Assembly: GCF_000400485.1 (NCBI RefSeq)
Contig: NZ_ASHR01000028.1
Coordinates: 124,001 to 188,000 of the forward strand
Direction of reading: 5' to 3'
DNA from: Agrococcus pavilionensis RW1
GTDB taxonomy: Bacteria > Actinomycetota > Actinomycetes > Actinomycetales > Microbacteriaceae
Length of the DNA stretch: 64,000 bases
Shown here: positions 8,306 through 16,004 of the stretch, in pieces
How positions within the stretch are numbered: position 1 is the stretch's first letter
Layout: each line of letters starts with the position of its first letter
The notes under the pieces: generated by a model
What the model was told of the DNA's origin: nothing
What the model saw: only the letters and a program-made list of their open reading frames with translations
The model's database searches: none
Made by a program: the position numbers and the translations under genes

Positions 8306-8614
8306 TCAGCCCTCGGCGGAGGCGGCCTCGAGCTTGAGGGAGGCCTCCTCGTCGAACTCCGCGAAGCCCTCGAGCACGCCCTGCACGTGGTCGCGCACCT
8401 TCGTCATGTCGCGCGCGAGGTCGACGCGCTTGTCGTTCCAGCGGCGCTCGAAGTCGCCCGCGCCCGAGCGCAGCTCCCAGCGTCCGTAGGGCGTGCCGAT
8501 GGCCGCCTCGAGCTCGTTCGACCGGTCGCCCGCGCTCTCGAGCTCGACGATGATCCCGTCGAGCTGCTGCCGCAGCGCGAGCAGCTCGTCGAACGTGATG
8601 AGCACGTCGTCCAT
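8306..8614 (-). CDS. WXG100-like protein (102 residues)
   Basis: All-helical small protein beginning MDDVLITFDELLALRQQLDGII. Length, helical-hairpin pattern and Trp residues at the turn (YGRWELR, ERRWNDKR) fit the ESAT-6/WXG100 superfamily, although the canonical W-x-G is replaced. The ATG at 8612-8614 has GGGGAG four bases upstream. It is the first gene after the palindrome-promoter at 8659-8704 and precedes the T7SS-signal protein, so the two form another small-plus-large pair. Confidence 0.8.
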   Translation of the reverse strand: MDDVLITFDELLALRQQLDGIIVELESAGDRSNELEAAIGTPYGRWELRSGAGDFERRWNDKRVDLARDMTKVRDHVQGVLEGFAEFDEEASLKLEAASAEG

Positions 8615-8658
8615 GTCTCTCCCCGGTTCCCTCGGCGGCGGCGCCGCTCCTGCTCCTC

Positions 8659-8704
8659 AACGTAGGCGGCGGATGCGTCGGGGACGATGGGGAGGACTCC
8701 CCAC
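8659..8704 (-). promoter_or_regulatory. Palindromic operator and -10 box, copy B
   Basis: The 18-bp site GTGGGGAGTCCTCCCCAT (8687-8704, minus strand) lies 22 bp upstream of TACGTT (8659-8664); the ATG is at 8614. It sits immediately before (downstream of) the hairpin that terminates the WXG100 transcript in the sense that transcription passes the 8733-8766 hairpin first, so this promoter restarts transcription after that stop. Confidence 0.75.
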
Positions 8705-8732
8705 CGCCCGCTCGGCTCGCGTCCGCGGACGC

Positions 8733-8766
8733 CGAGAGGGGCCGGCCTCGCGGCCGGCCCCTCTCG
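8733..8766 (-). terminator. Strong hairpin terminator after the WXG100 gene
   Basis: A perfect 14-bp GC-rich stem (8733-8746 with 8753-8766) with a 6-nt loop begins 10 bp beyond the stop codon of the WXG100 gene. There is no U-tract, as is common in high-GC actinobacteria. Together with the promoter just upstream of the gene it would make the WXG100 mRNA a separate short transcript. Confidence 0.75.
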
Positions 8767-8775
8767 ATCGGTGGT

Positions 8776-9063
8776 TCAGCTGCCGGCGAGCTGCTCGTCG
8801 AGCGACTGGATCGCCTGCATCATGCCCCGCAGCGCCTCGCCCATCTCGGAGATGCCCTCGATCGCCTTCTCGAGACCCGACGTGAGCTCCTCGTAGCCCT
8901 CGCCGAACTTGCCCGACGCGTGCTGCGTCTTGAAGTCCTCACCCAGCAGGGTGTCGACCTGGCTCTTCAGGTCCTTCAGGACACCCGAGATGTCCTCCTT
9001 GCCCGTGTCGAGCTTGCCCGCCACGGACTCCATCTCTGCATACGATGCGCCGAAATCGCTCAT
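8776..9063 (-). CDS. WXG100 family (ESAT-6-like) protein
   Basis: A 95-residue helical-hairpin protein starting MSDFGASYAEMESVAGKLDTGKED. Size and heptad pattern are those of EsxA/EsxB-type proteins, the small substrates and partners of type VII systems. It contains no Trp at all; the turn reads GEDFKTQHASGKFGEGY in place of W-x-G. The ATG has AGAGGA upstream. It lies directly downstream of the FtsK/EccC-type ATPase gene, with its own palindrome-promoter (9120-9165) and a strong terminator (8733-8766). This would allow a higher level than the ATPase. Confidence 0.9.
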   Translation of the reverse strand: MSDFGASYAEMESVAGKLDTGKEDISGVLKDLKSQVDTLLGEDFKTQHASGKFGEGYEELTSGLEKAIEGISEMGEALRGMMQAIQSLDEQLAGS

Positions 9064-9119
9064 GGATCTGATCCTCTCGAGGTCTGGTTCGCGGGCCCGC
9101 TGCGGGCCGCCCTGGAGCC

Positions 9120-9165
9120 AAGGTACGAAAGCGAGCCTGGGGACTCAATGGGGAGGAGTCCCCAT
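9120..9165 (-). promoter_or_regulatory. Palindromic operator and -10 box, copy A
   Basis: The perfect inverted repeat ATGGGGACTCCTCCCCAT (9148-9165, minus strand) lies 22 bp upstream of TACCTT (9120-9125). Transcription would start near 9113, about 50 nt before the WXG100 start. A third TCCCC half-site follows a few bases after the palindrome. The palindrome abuts the -35 position, which suits an activator or a repressor. Confidence 0.75.
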
Positions 9166-9169
9166 GGCC

Positions 9170-12100
9170 TCAGCCCTCCGCGCCCACCGACGCGGCCTCG
9201 GGCTCCGCGGCCGGCGCCGACGACGCATCCGCCCCGACGGGCGCCGGGGGCCGGGCCGCGTCGTCGGGCACGAGCGGCAGCTGCACCGTGACCGCGCGCC
9301 CCTGCTGCACGAAGATGCCGCGCCCCTCGGGGAAGTCGGCGCGCTTGACCTTCGGGAACGGCACCTTGAAGACCGCGTCGCCGTCGTACGCATCCGGCTT
9401 GAGGACGATGCCCTTGCGACCCGCCTTGAAGTCGCCGATGAAGCCGAAGCCGCCGGTGACCTGCGTGACGTCGGCGTCGCCGATGAGCAGGTGGTCGCTG
9501 CGGTTGATCGCCTGGAAGAGGCCCTTGAGCGCGCGCTCCGCGTCGGAGTCGGCGAACTGCGGCACGTTCTCCATCACGATCATGATGCGGCCGGGGATCG
9601 ACTCGTCGGCGACGATCTCGGCGAGCTCGGTCGCGAGCGCCTTCGCGTCGTCGGGTCGCGTCGCGCTGCGCACCCACGGGCGGAAGCCCGCGAGCACCGA
9701 GCGGCGGCCCGCGAAGTGGAAGAGCTTGACCTCGGGGTCGAACCGCTCCATCGCGATGACGAGCGCCTTCATCGCGTTGGTCTTGCCCGAGCCCGGCGGG
9801 CCCGCGACGACGAAGGTGCCGATGGGGTCGAAGTCGCGCGCGGCGAGCGTGTCCTCGGCGACGCCGAGCACCGGGAAGTCGTCGACCCGCGCGGGGAGCT
9901 GCCCGAGCTCGAGCCGCGTCGGCAGCGCGCCGATCTCCTCGACGTCGCGCACGCCCTGCGCGCGCAGCGCGTCGGCGAGCTGGCCCATGAGCTTCGTCTG
10001 CTCGGCGACGTTCGGCGTGCCGCCGAGGGTCGCGACCTGCATCTCGAGGCCGTCGATGATCGCGCGGCCGGGCGCCGACTGGTCGTCGAGCACGTCCTTC
10101 GGCGCGCCGACGAGCGTGTAGCCCGACTCGTCCGAGAGCCGCAGCACGACGCGGCGCGAGATGTTCGAGCTCACCGCGGTCGGCACGGCGCCCGAGCGGT
10201 CGGCGGTCGCGATCGCGTGGATGCCGAGCGGCCGCCCCTCGCCGAGGATGCGCATGAAGACCTGGTAGAACGGCGAGCGCGCGCTCGTCACCTCCCAATC
10301 GGCCTTGAACTGCGGGTAGTTGTCGAGCAGCAGGAAGATGCGGGTCGCCTTCGGGTCGACGAGGTCGCGGTACTCGGTGAGGCTCGCGGCGCTCGCCTCG
10401 GCGAAGGCCTTGCCGCGCCGGTCGAGCTCGCGGCCGAGCGAGCGCAGCAGCCGCTGCACGCGCTCGGCGTCGTCGCCGGCGATGATCGAGCCCACGTGCG
10501 GGAGCTGCTCCATCGACTTGAGCGCCCCGGAGGCGAAGTCGAGCCCGTAGACCTCGGCGCCGCCGAGCTCGGGCCGCATGCCCGCCGCGATGCCGATCGT
10601 CTTGAGCAGCGTCGACTTGCCCGAGCCGGAGGTGCCGTAGACGAGCAGCGAGCCATCGCGGTCGGGGTGGAAGTAGACGGGGTCCTGCCGCTGCCGCTCG
10701 GGGATGTCGGCCTTGCCGAGCACGATGCGGCTGTCGCCCTCGATCGCGAGGTCGCGCAGGTCGACCGTCGTCTCGAGGTCGTCGAGCCACGGCCGCCGCG
10801 GGGCGGGGATGCCGGCGCGCTCGGTCGCCCGGATGAGCGTCGCGACGATGCGCTTCTGGTCGTTGGGGCCGAGGTCCTCGTCGTGCGAGTCCGACTCGGG
10901 CGCCGCCTCGGGCTCCCAGCGCTGCACGGAGCCGAAGCGGAGCTCGGCGACCTTGACGTCGGCGACCTTGACCTCGTCGCGGCGGGTCCAGCCGCCCGCG
11001 TACGCCGACTGGAACGGCACGAGGCGGCCGGGGCCCGTCTTCGCGATGCCTCGGCCGGGGATCGAGGGCGGGAACGACGCCGCGATGGGATCGTCGACGA
11101 CGTCCTTCGAGTCGGATTCGTCGGCCATCCGGAGCGCGACGCGCAGGTTGGTGTTGGCGCGCAGGTTGTCCTTGATGACGCCGGCGGGGCGCTGCGTCGC
11201 CATGATGAGGTGGATGCCGAGCGAGCGGCCGCGCTGCGCGATGTCGACGACGCCGTCGACGAACTCGGGCACCTCGCCCGCGAGCGCCGCGAACTCGTCG
11301 ATCACGAGCACGAGCGCGGGCGGCGTCTCGGGGTCCTGGCGCTTCTCGAGCTCGAGCAGGTCCTTCGCCTTCTTGCGGTTGAAGAGGTGCTCGCGGTGGT
11401 GGAGCTCGGCGCGCAGGCTCGTGAGCGCGCGGCGCACGAGGTGGGGACTGAGGTCGGTGACGAGGCCGACGCAGTGCGGCAGCTCGACGCAGTCGGCGAA
11501 GGCGGAGCCGCCCTTGTAGTCGACGAAGAGGAACGTGACGCGGTCGGGGCTGTGCGCGCTCGCCATCCCGAGCACCCACGCCTGCAGGAACTCCGACTTG
11601 CCGGCGCCGGTCGTGCCGCCGACGAGCGCGTGCGGGCCCTGCGTGCGCAGGTCGAGCGTCATCGCGTCGCTCGCGCCCTGGCCCATGATCGCGCGGAGGT
11701 TCCCGGCCTTCTTGAGCCTCGGCTTCGGCTCGCCGGAGCGGTCGAGGATCGTGTTGTTCTGCCGCCAGCGGTCGATGACCGCGTTCGGGTCCTCCGCGAG
11801 CTCCGGGCCGACGAGCGAGAGGAACATGACGCTGTCGGGGATGTCGGAGGAGTCGTTGATGACGATGCTCGCGTCGACGACGGGCGCGAGGCGCTTCGCG
11901 AGCATGTCCATGTACTCGCTCGAGACGCCCTCGACCTTGACGCCCTCGTACTCGACGCCCGAGCGCACGGTGCCGACCCGAGCATCCTCGAGCCCGCCCG
12001 AGACGTCGATGTAGCTGCGGCACACCGCGGGCAGCGACTCGACCGTGGGCGCGACGAAGACGCCGTAGACGCCGACCGCGGCGCCGCGCTCGAGGATCTG

Positions 12101-13768
12101 CGTGAGCCGCGGCCGGTCGACGGGCGCGTCGTTCGTGACGACGAGCACGACCGAGGTCTGCACGCTCGTGACGGTGTCCTTCGCGGCGCGCTCGACGTCG
12201 GAGCCGTAGCGCATGGGGTGCCAGTCCTCGTCGAACGGCGTCTTGCGGTCGGCCGCGGCCTGCTTCGAGCGGCCGAGCACGAGCTCCTCGAGCGCGCTCA
12301 GGAGCGCGGCGCCCGCGGTCGCCGAGTCGGCGAGCGGCATCTCCTTGAACGGGCTCGTCTCGCTCGTCGTGTGGGGCAGCCACTTCATCCACTCGAGCTC
12401 GCCCGTCCACTCCGCGTCGCAGATCGCGACCGTGACGACCTCGTTGGGCGCGTGCAGGCCGTAGAGCTGCACGGCCATGCCGCGCAGCGCGTCCGACGCG
12501 AGCGACTTCGGGCCCGCGATGCCGATCGAGCCGACGGTCGCGAACGACTCGACGATCGGCACGTCGTCGACGTAGCGGTAGCGCTCGCGCAGCCGCTCGA
12601 CGCGCTCGATGTACTCCGGCAGCCCGTCCTGCGACTCCTCGTCCTTGATGGAGTTCCGCGACTCGGCGCGGCACGTGCCGAGCCGCACCGAGAGGAAGTT
12701 CCAGTGCTCGGGCCTGCGGGTCCAGAGCATGGGGCCGAGCCGCATCGCGTGCTCGAAGACCTCCGCGACGGGCGGCACCTCGAGGCCGCGGATCCGCTCC
12801 TCGATCGGCTTCTCGCGGTAGAGCGTCTCCTCGAGCTCCTCGTAGCGCGTCTCGAACAGCTGCGTCTCGAGCTTGCGCTTCTGCCCGTTCTGGGTGCGCA
12901 TGTTGATGAAGTTGCCGAGCAGCATGAGCGGCGTCATGAGCGCGATGAGGATCGAGCGCGGGTTGTTCGTCATCGCGAACATCGCGCCCGCGAGCAGGAT
13001 CGGCGTGACGAGCATCGGCCACGGGAAGATGCGCTCGACCATCTCCTTCGGCAGCCGCGGGCCCTTGTAGGCGGTGCCGGGGTAGCGCGCCTCGACGCGC
13101 GGCGAGCGGTTGAACATGAGCGCGCCCCCGCGCTCGAGCACGGGGTCGGGCCCGGAGGCGTCGAAGGCGCCCACGAGCCAGACGGCGAGCGTCGAGTCGC
13201 CGAGCGTGAACGGCGCGCCCGGCACCACGCGCAGCCGCGAGACAGGAGAGCCGTCGACGACGACGCCGTTCGCCGAGCCCCGGTCGACGACCTCGATGTG
13301 GGTGCCGACCTCGATGCGGGCGTGCCGCTTCGAGACGAGCGGGTCGGCGAGCACGATGTCGTTCGCCGCGTCGCGCCCGATCGAGGCATGGCCGCGGCCG
13401 AGCTGGAACTCCTGGCCCGCGAGCGGGCCGCCGATGACCCGCAGCACCGCGATCGCCTCGAGCGCGCTCCCGGCGGGCCCGCCGCGGCGCCGGGCGTCGG
13501 CGCCGAGGTTGACGACCTGGGTGTGGAAGCCGCTGCCGATCGGCGCCTCGGCGATGAGCGCGTCGGGTTGCAGCTGCACGAGCTGCTGCTCGGTCGGCGG
13601 GGCGACCGCGAGCGAGAGGGTGTCGCCGTCGGCGAAGGGGATCGAGCGCGCGGGGTCGGCGAGCGCGATCTGCCGCGCGACGTCCTCGACGGTCGCGGTC
13701 GAGTCGGCCGTGATGACGACGTCGGTCGCCTCGGTCGTCGGGCGGTGCAGGGTGAGCTTGACCTTCAT
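9170..13768 (-). CDS. Type VII secretion FtsK/SpoIIIE ATPase (EccC/EssC-like) with N-terminal FHA domain
   Basis: The 1532-residue motor of the island. Residues 1-100 form a beta-rich, ubiquitin- or FHA-like region. An FHA domain spans about 122-195 (GRDAANDIV, SKRHARI, GSANGV). Two membrane segments occupy about 250-288. Three P-loop domains follow. Domain 1 has Walker A GTTGAGKS (718-725) and an intact Walker B VLVIDEF (Asp824-Glu825). Domains 2 and 3 have good Walker A loops (1045-1052 and 1323-1330), but the Walker B ends are LLLDN (1146-1150) and IVMEN, lacking the Asp-Glu pair. A single chain with N-terminal FHA resembles Firmicutes EssC more than split mycobacterial EccCa/Cb. It starts 9 bp after the FHA/winged-helix gene. 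Confidence 0.95.
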   Translation of the reverse strand: MKVKLTLHRPTTEATDVVITADSTATVEDVARQIALADPARSIPFADGDTLSLAVAPPTEQQLVQLQPDALIAEAPIGSGFHTQVVNLGADARRRGGPAGSALEAIAVLRVIGGPLAGQEFQLGRGHASIGRDAANDIVLADPLVSKRHARIEVGTHIEVVDRGSANGVVVDGSPVSRLRVVPGAPFTLGDSTLAVWLVGAFDASGPDPVLERGGALMFNRSPRVEARYPGTAYKGPRLPKEMVERIFPWPMLVTPILLAGAMFAMTNNPRSILIALMTPLMLLGNFINMRTQNGQKRKLETQLFETRYEELEETLYREKPIEERIRGLEVPPVAEVFEHAMRLGPMLWTRRPEHWNFLSVRLGTCRAESRNSIKDEESQDGLPEYIERVERLRERYRYVDDVPIVESFATVGSIGIAGPKSLASDALRGMAVQLYGLHAPNEVVTVAICDAEWTGELEWMKWLPHTTSETSPFKEMPLADSATAGAALLSALEELVLGRSKQAAADRKTPFDEDWHPMRYGSDVERAAKDTVTSVQTSVVLVVTNDAPVDRPRLTQILERGAAVGVYGVFVAPTVESLPAVCRSYIDVSGGLEDARVGTVRSGVEYEGVKVEGVSSEYMDMLAKRLAPVVDASIVINDSSDIPDSVMFLSLVGPELAEDPNAVIDRWRQNNTILDRSGEPKPRLKKAGNLRAIMGQGASDAMTLDLRTQGPHALVGGTTGAGKSEFLQAWVLGMASAHSPDRVTFLFVDYKGGSAFADCVELPHCVGLVTDLSPHLVRRALTSLRAELHHREHLFNRKKAKDLLELEKRQDPETPPALVLVIDEFAALAGEVPEFVDGVVDIAQRGRSLGIHLIMATQRPAGVIKDNLRANTNLRVALRMADESDSKDVVDDPIAASFPPSIPGRGIAKTGPGRLVPFQSAYAGGWTRRDEVKVADVKVAELRFGSVQRWEPEAAPESDSHDEDLGPNDQKRIVATLIRATERAGIPAPRRPWLDDLETTVDLRDLAIEGDSRIVLGKADIPERQRQDPVYFHPDRDGSLLVYGTSGSGKSTLLKTIGIAAGMRPELGGAEVYGLDFASGALKSMEQLPHVGSIIAGDDAERVQRLLRSLGRELDRRGKAFAEASAASLTEYRDLVDPKATRIFLLLDNYPQFKADWEVTSARSPFYQVFMRILGEGRPLGIHAIATADRSGAVPTAVSSNISRRVVLRLSDESGYTLVGAPKDVLDDQSAPGRAIIDGLEMQVATLGGTPNVAEQTKLMGQLADALRAQGVRDVEEIGALPTRLELGQLPARVDDFPVLGVAEDTLAARDFDPIGTFVVAGPPGSGKTNAMKALVIAMERFDPEVKLFHFAGRRSVLAGFRPWVRSATRPDDAKALATELAEIVADESIPGRIMIVMENVPQFADSDAERALKGLFQAINRSDHLLIGDADVTQVTGGFGFIGDFKAGRKGIVLKPDAYDGDAVFKVPFPKVKRADFPEGRGIFVQQGRAVTVQLPLVPDDAARPPAPVGADASSAPAAEPEAASVGAEG

Positions 13769-13777
13769 GCGTCGTCC

Positions 13778-14518
13778 TCAGTCCTCGTCGGTCTCGCGCA
13801 GCGCCGCGTCGTCGAGCAGGGCGAGGTCGGCCCGGGTGACGAGCTGCGACGAGACGGCGTACTCGACGAGCCGAGCTCGGCGGTTGCTCGCGAGCTTCCC
13901 GACGCCGCCCCGCAGGCCCTGCACGCCCATCCGGTCGAGCTTGTCGCACACGTTGTCGAGCTTGCGGTTGAAGCGGCTCATCGTCCAGCCGAGCCGGTCG
14001 GCGGCCGCGGCGCTCGAGGGCAGCTCGCTCACGCCCACGCCGTCGCGGCGCAGCATCGGCTCGGCGAGCGCGACGATGAGCAGCTTCTGCAGCTCGGTGA
14101 GGCCGACGGGCATGACGGTCGTCTCGCCCGACGAGCGGCGCCGGTGCTCGGTCGAGAGCGAGAACGACGCGTCGTCGATGTGCGCGCCGATCTCGTAGGT
14201 CGTGGGGCCCGCGGTGAAGACGATGGATGCGTCGGAGAAGACGATCGGCAGGCGCGCGCCGGGCGAGAGCCACGACTGCACCGCCCCGCCGGCGCTCGAG
14301 ACGGTCGCCGAGAGCCGCGAGCCGACGTTCGCGAGCCACCACAGGCCGTCGCGGTGGTGCACCTCGAGGAACGCGCGGTGCAGGTACTGGTTGTCGTCGA
14401 CCGTGAGATCGCCCTCGCGGCCGATGACGAACGGCCGCGAGGGGTCGAGCGTGAACCACTCCCCCGCGAACTCGAGCTGCAGCCTGGGCGCCTGGCCGGC
14501 CCGTGCCTGCTCAACCAT
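13778..14518 (-). CDS. FHA domain protein with C-terminal winged-helix-like region
   Basis: About 246 residues starting MVEQARAGQAPRLQLEFAGEW. The N-terminal half has an FHA-like fold (FVIGREGDLTVDD, then the strand AFLEVHHRDGLWWLANVGS), although the usual phosphothreonine-binding Ser-x-x-His is altered. The C-terminal half (LTELQKLLIVALAEPMLRR ... LGWTMSRFNRKLDNVCDKL) looks like a winged helix with a recognition helix. A Thr-rich linker (SGETTVMPVG) resembles kinase-substrate motifs near FHA domains. I chose the ATG at 14518, with GAAGGGA upstream; an ATG at 14536 would add six residues. It overlaps the kinase stop by 8 bp. It could link phosphosignalling to transcription of the island. Confidence 0.8.
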   Translation of the reverse strand: MVEQARAGQAPRLQLEFAGEWFTLDPSRPFVIGREGDLTVDDNQYLHRAFLEVHHRDGLWWLANVGSRLSATVSSAGGAVQSWLSPGARLPIVFSDASIVFTAGPTTYEIGAHIDDASFSLSTEHRRRSSGETTVMPVGLTELQKLLIVALAEPMLRRDGVGVSELPSSAAAADRLGWTMSRFNRKLDNVCDKLDRMGVQGLRGGVGKLASNRRARLVEYAVSSQLVTRADLALLDDAALRETDED

Positions 14519-16004
14519 CGACACATCCCTTCGCATCGTTCGACTGCCGACCGTCCGAGCGCACGAGCGTGACGAGGATGCACGACTCGCCGTCGCTGTC
14601 GCGCTGCACGGTGACCGTCTCGCCCGCGGCGGTCGCGATCGTCGGGTCGGCGTCGCTCGGCTCGTAGCGGTAGCGGAAGCTGTCGCCCGCTTGCGGCTGC
14701 GCGTTGACCCACGTGAACGTGACGGAGTCGCCCTCGACGGTGCCCGTGACGTTGATGGGCGCCGGCGGCCGCTGCGGGGCGGCGGGCGCCGCGATCGTCT
14801 GGCTCGGGTTCGCGGGCGGCTGGCTCGGCGCGCTGCCGGCGACCGCCAACCACACGATGCCCCCGCCGACGAGCACGACGAGGCCGGCGCCGACGGCCGA
14901 CGCGATCGTGCGGCGACGGCGATCGGGCGCGGGGGCCTCCGGCTCCGGGACGGCCGCCGGGGCCGGCGCGCCCGCGGCCTGGCCGGGCCTCGGCCGCCGG
15001 ATCGTCGCGTCGGGCGCCACGGCGCCCGCGGGCATCGCGGGAGCCGGCTCGCCCGCGTGCGGGTCGATCGAGACGACGCCCCGGATGCGGGTCGCGCCGC
15101 CGTCCTCCTCGTCGACGGCGCCGGCGTCGAGGGAGTCGTCGAGCACGTCGAGCGGCGTGACGGGCAGCGCCATCTCGGCCTCGACCTGCTGCAGCGCGCG
15201 GCCGAACGCCATCGCTGTCGCGTAGCGGCGCGAGGGGTCGGGGTCCATCGCCGAGGCGAGCACGGCCTCGAGCCGCGGCGGCACGTCGTGGCGCGCGAGC
15301 GGCGAGATCTCGCCGCGCTGGATCCGGTCGATGAGGTCGACGCTCGTGTTGCTGCCGCCGGGCAGCTCGAAGGGCGTCCTGCCCGCGAGGAGCGTCGAGA
15401 GCGTCGCGGCGAGCGAGAAGACGTCGGATGCGGGGGTCGACCTCGGCGGGTCCTGGAACGCCTCGGGCGGCGACCACGGGATCGACATGCCGCTCGCGTC
15501 GTCGGCGCCGCCCGAGCTCGTCGCGATGCCGAAGTCGGTGAGCGCCGGCCGGTTGTAGGCGGTGACGAGGATGTTCGCGGGCTTGATGTCGCGGTGCAGG
15601 ATCCCGGCGCGGTGGGCGGTCTCGACCGCGCCTGCGATCTGCACGCCGAGCGAGAGCACCTCGGGCACCGCGAAGCGGTCGCGGCGGTAGCGCACGCCGA
15701 GGTTGGGCTTCGAGCAGTACTCCATCGCGAGGTACGGGCGCCCGTCGGGAGCGACGGCCGCGCCGTAGATCGTCACGATCGAGGGATGCGTCGAGAGCTG
15801 CGCCATGACGTTCGCCTCGTGGCGGAAGTTCTCGATGAGCTCTCGGTTGACCGCGTCGGGCAGCAGCACCTTGATCGCCACCTGCCGCGACGGCAGCAGC
15901 TGCTGGTAGAGGAACACGTCCGCGAAGCCGCCGGAGCCGAGCAGCGAGACGTACTCGTAGCCGGGCAGCTCGGGCGGGGCGGAGGGGGCGCGCTTCGGGC
16001 TCAC
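14511..16004 (-). CDS. Ser/Thr protein kinase with outer FN3-like domain
   Basis: A 497-residue Hanks-type kinase. The Gly-rich loop GSGGFADV (23-30), Lys45, Glu63, HRDIKPANI (Asp139) and DFG (157-159) are all present, so it should be active. A Pro/Ala-rich linker follows, then one membrane helix (about 366-389) and an outer C-terminal fibronectin-type domain (PPAPINVTGTVEGDSVTFTWVN...). PASTA repeats, usual in PknB-type kinases, are absent. The GTG start at 16002-16004 overlaps the preceding FHA gene (GTGA). Likely targets are the FHA-containing proteins and the threonine motifs of the protein at 30743-32128. Bifidobacterium Pkb2 of the PFNA cluster is the closest known parallel. Confidence 0.93.
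   Translation of the reverse strand: MSPKRAPSAPPELPGYEYVSLLGSGGFADVFLYQQLLPSRQVAIKVLLPDAVNRELIENFRHEANVMAQLSTHPSIVTIYGAAVAPDGRPYLAMEYCSKPNLGVRYRRDRFAVPEVLSLGVQIAGAVETAHRAGILHRDIKPANILVTAYNRPALTDFGIATSSGGADDASGMSIPWSPPEAFQDPPRSTPASDVFSLAATLSTLLAGRTPFELPGGSNTSVDLIDRIQRGEISPLARHDVPPRLEAVLASAMDPDPSRRYATAMAFGRALQQVEAEMALPVTPLDVLDDSLDAGAVDEEDGGATRIRGVVSIDPHAGEPAPAMPAGAVAPDATIRRPRPGQAAGAPAPAAVPEPEAPAPDRRRRTIASAVGAGLVVLVGGGIVWLAVAGSAPSQPPANPSQTIAAPAAPQRPPAPINVTGTVEGDSVTFTWVNAQPQAGDSFRYRYEPSDADPTIATAAGETVTVQRDSDGESCILVTLVRSDGRQSNDAKGCVDG

Noticed and set aside
14511-16004. Kinase being an EssB-like pseudokinase
   Set aside because: EssB-like proteins lack catalytic residues; here the Lys, HRD and DFG motifs are all intact.
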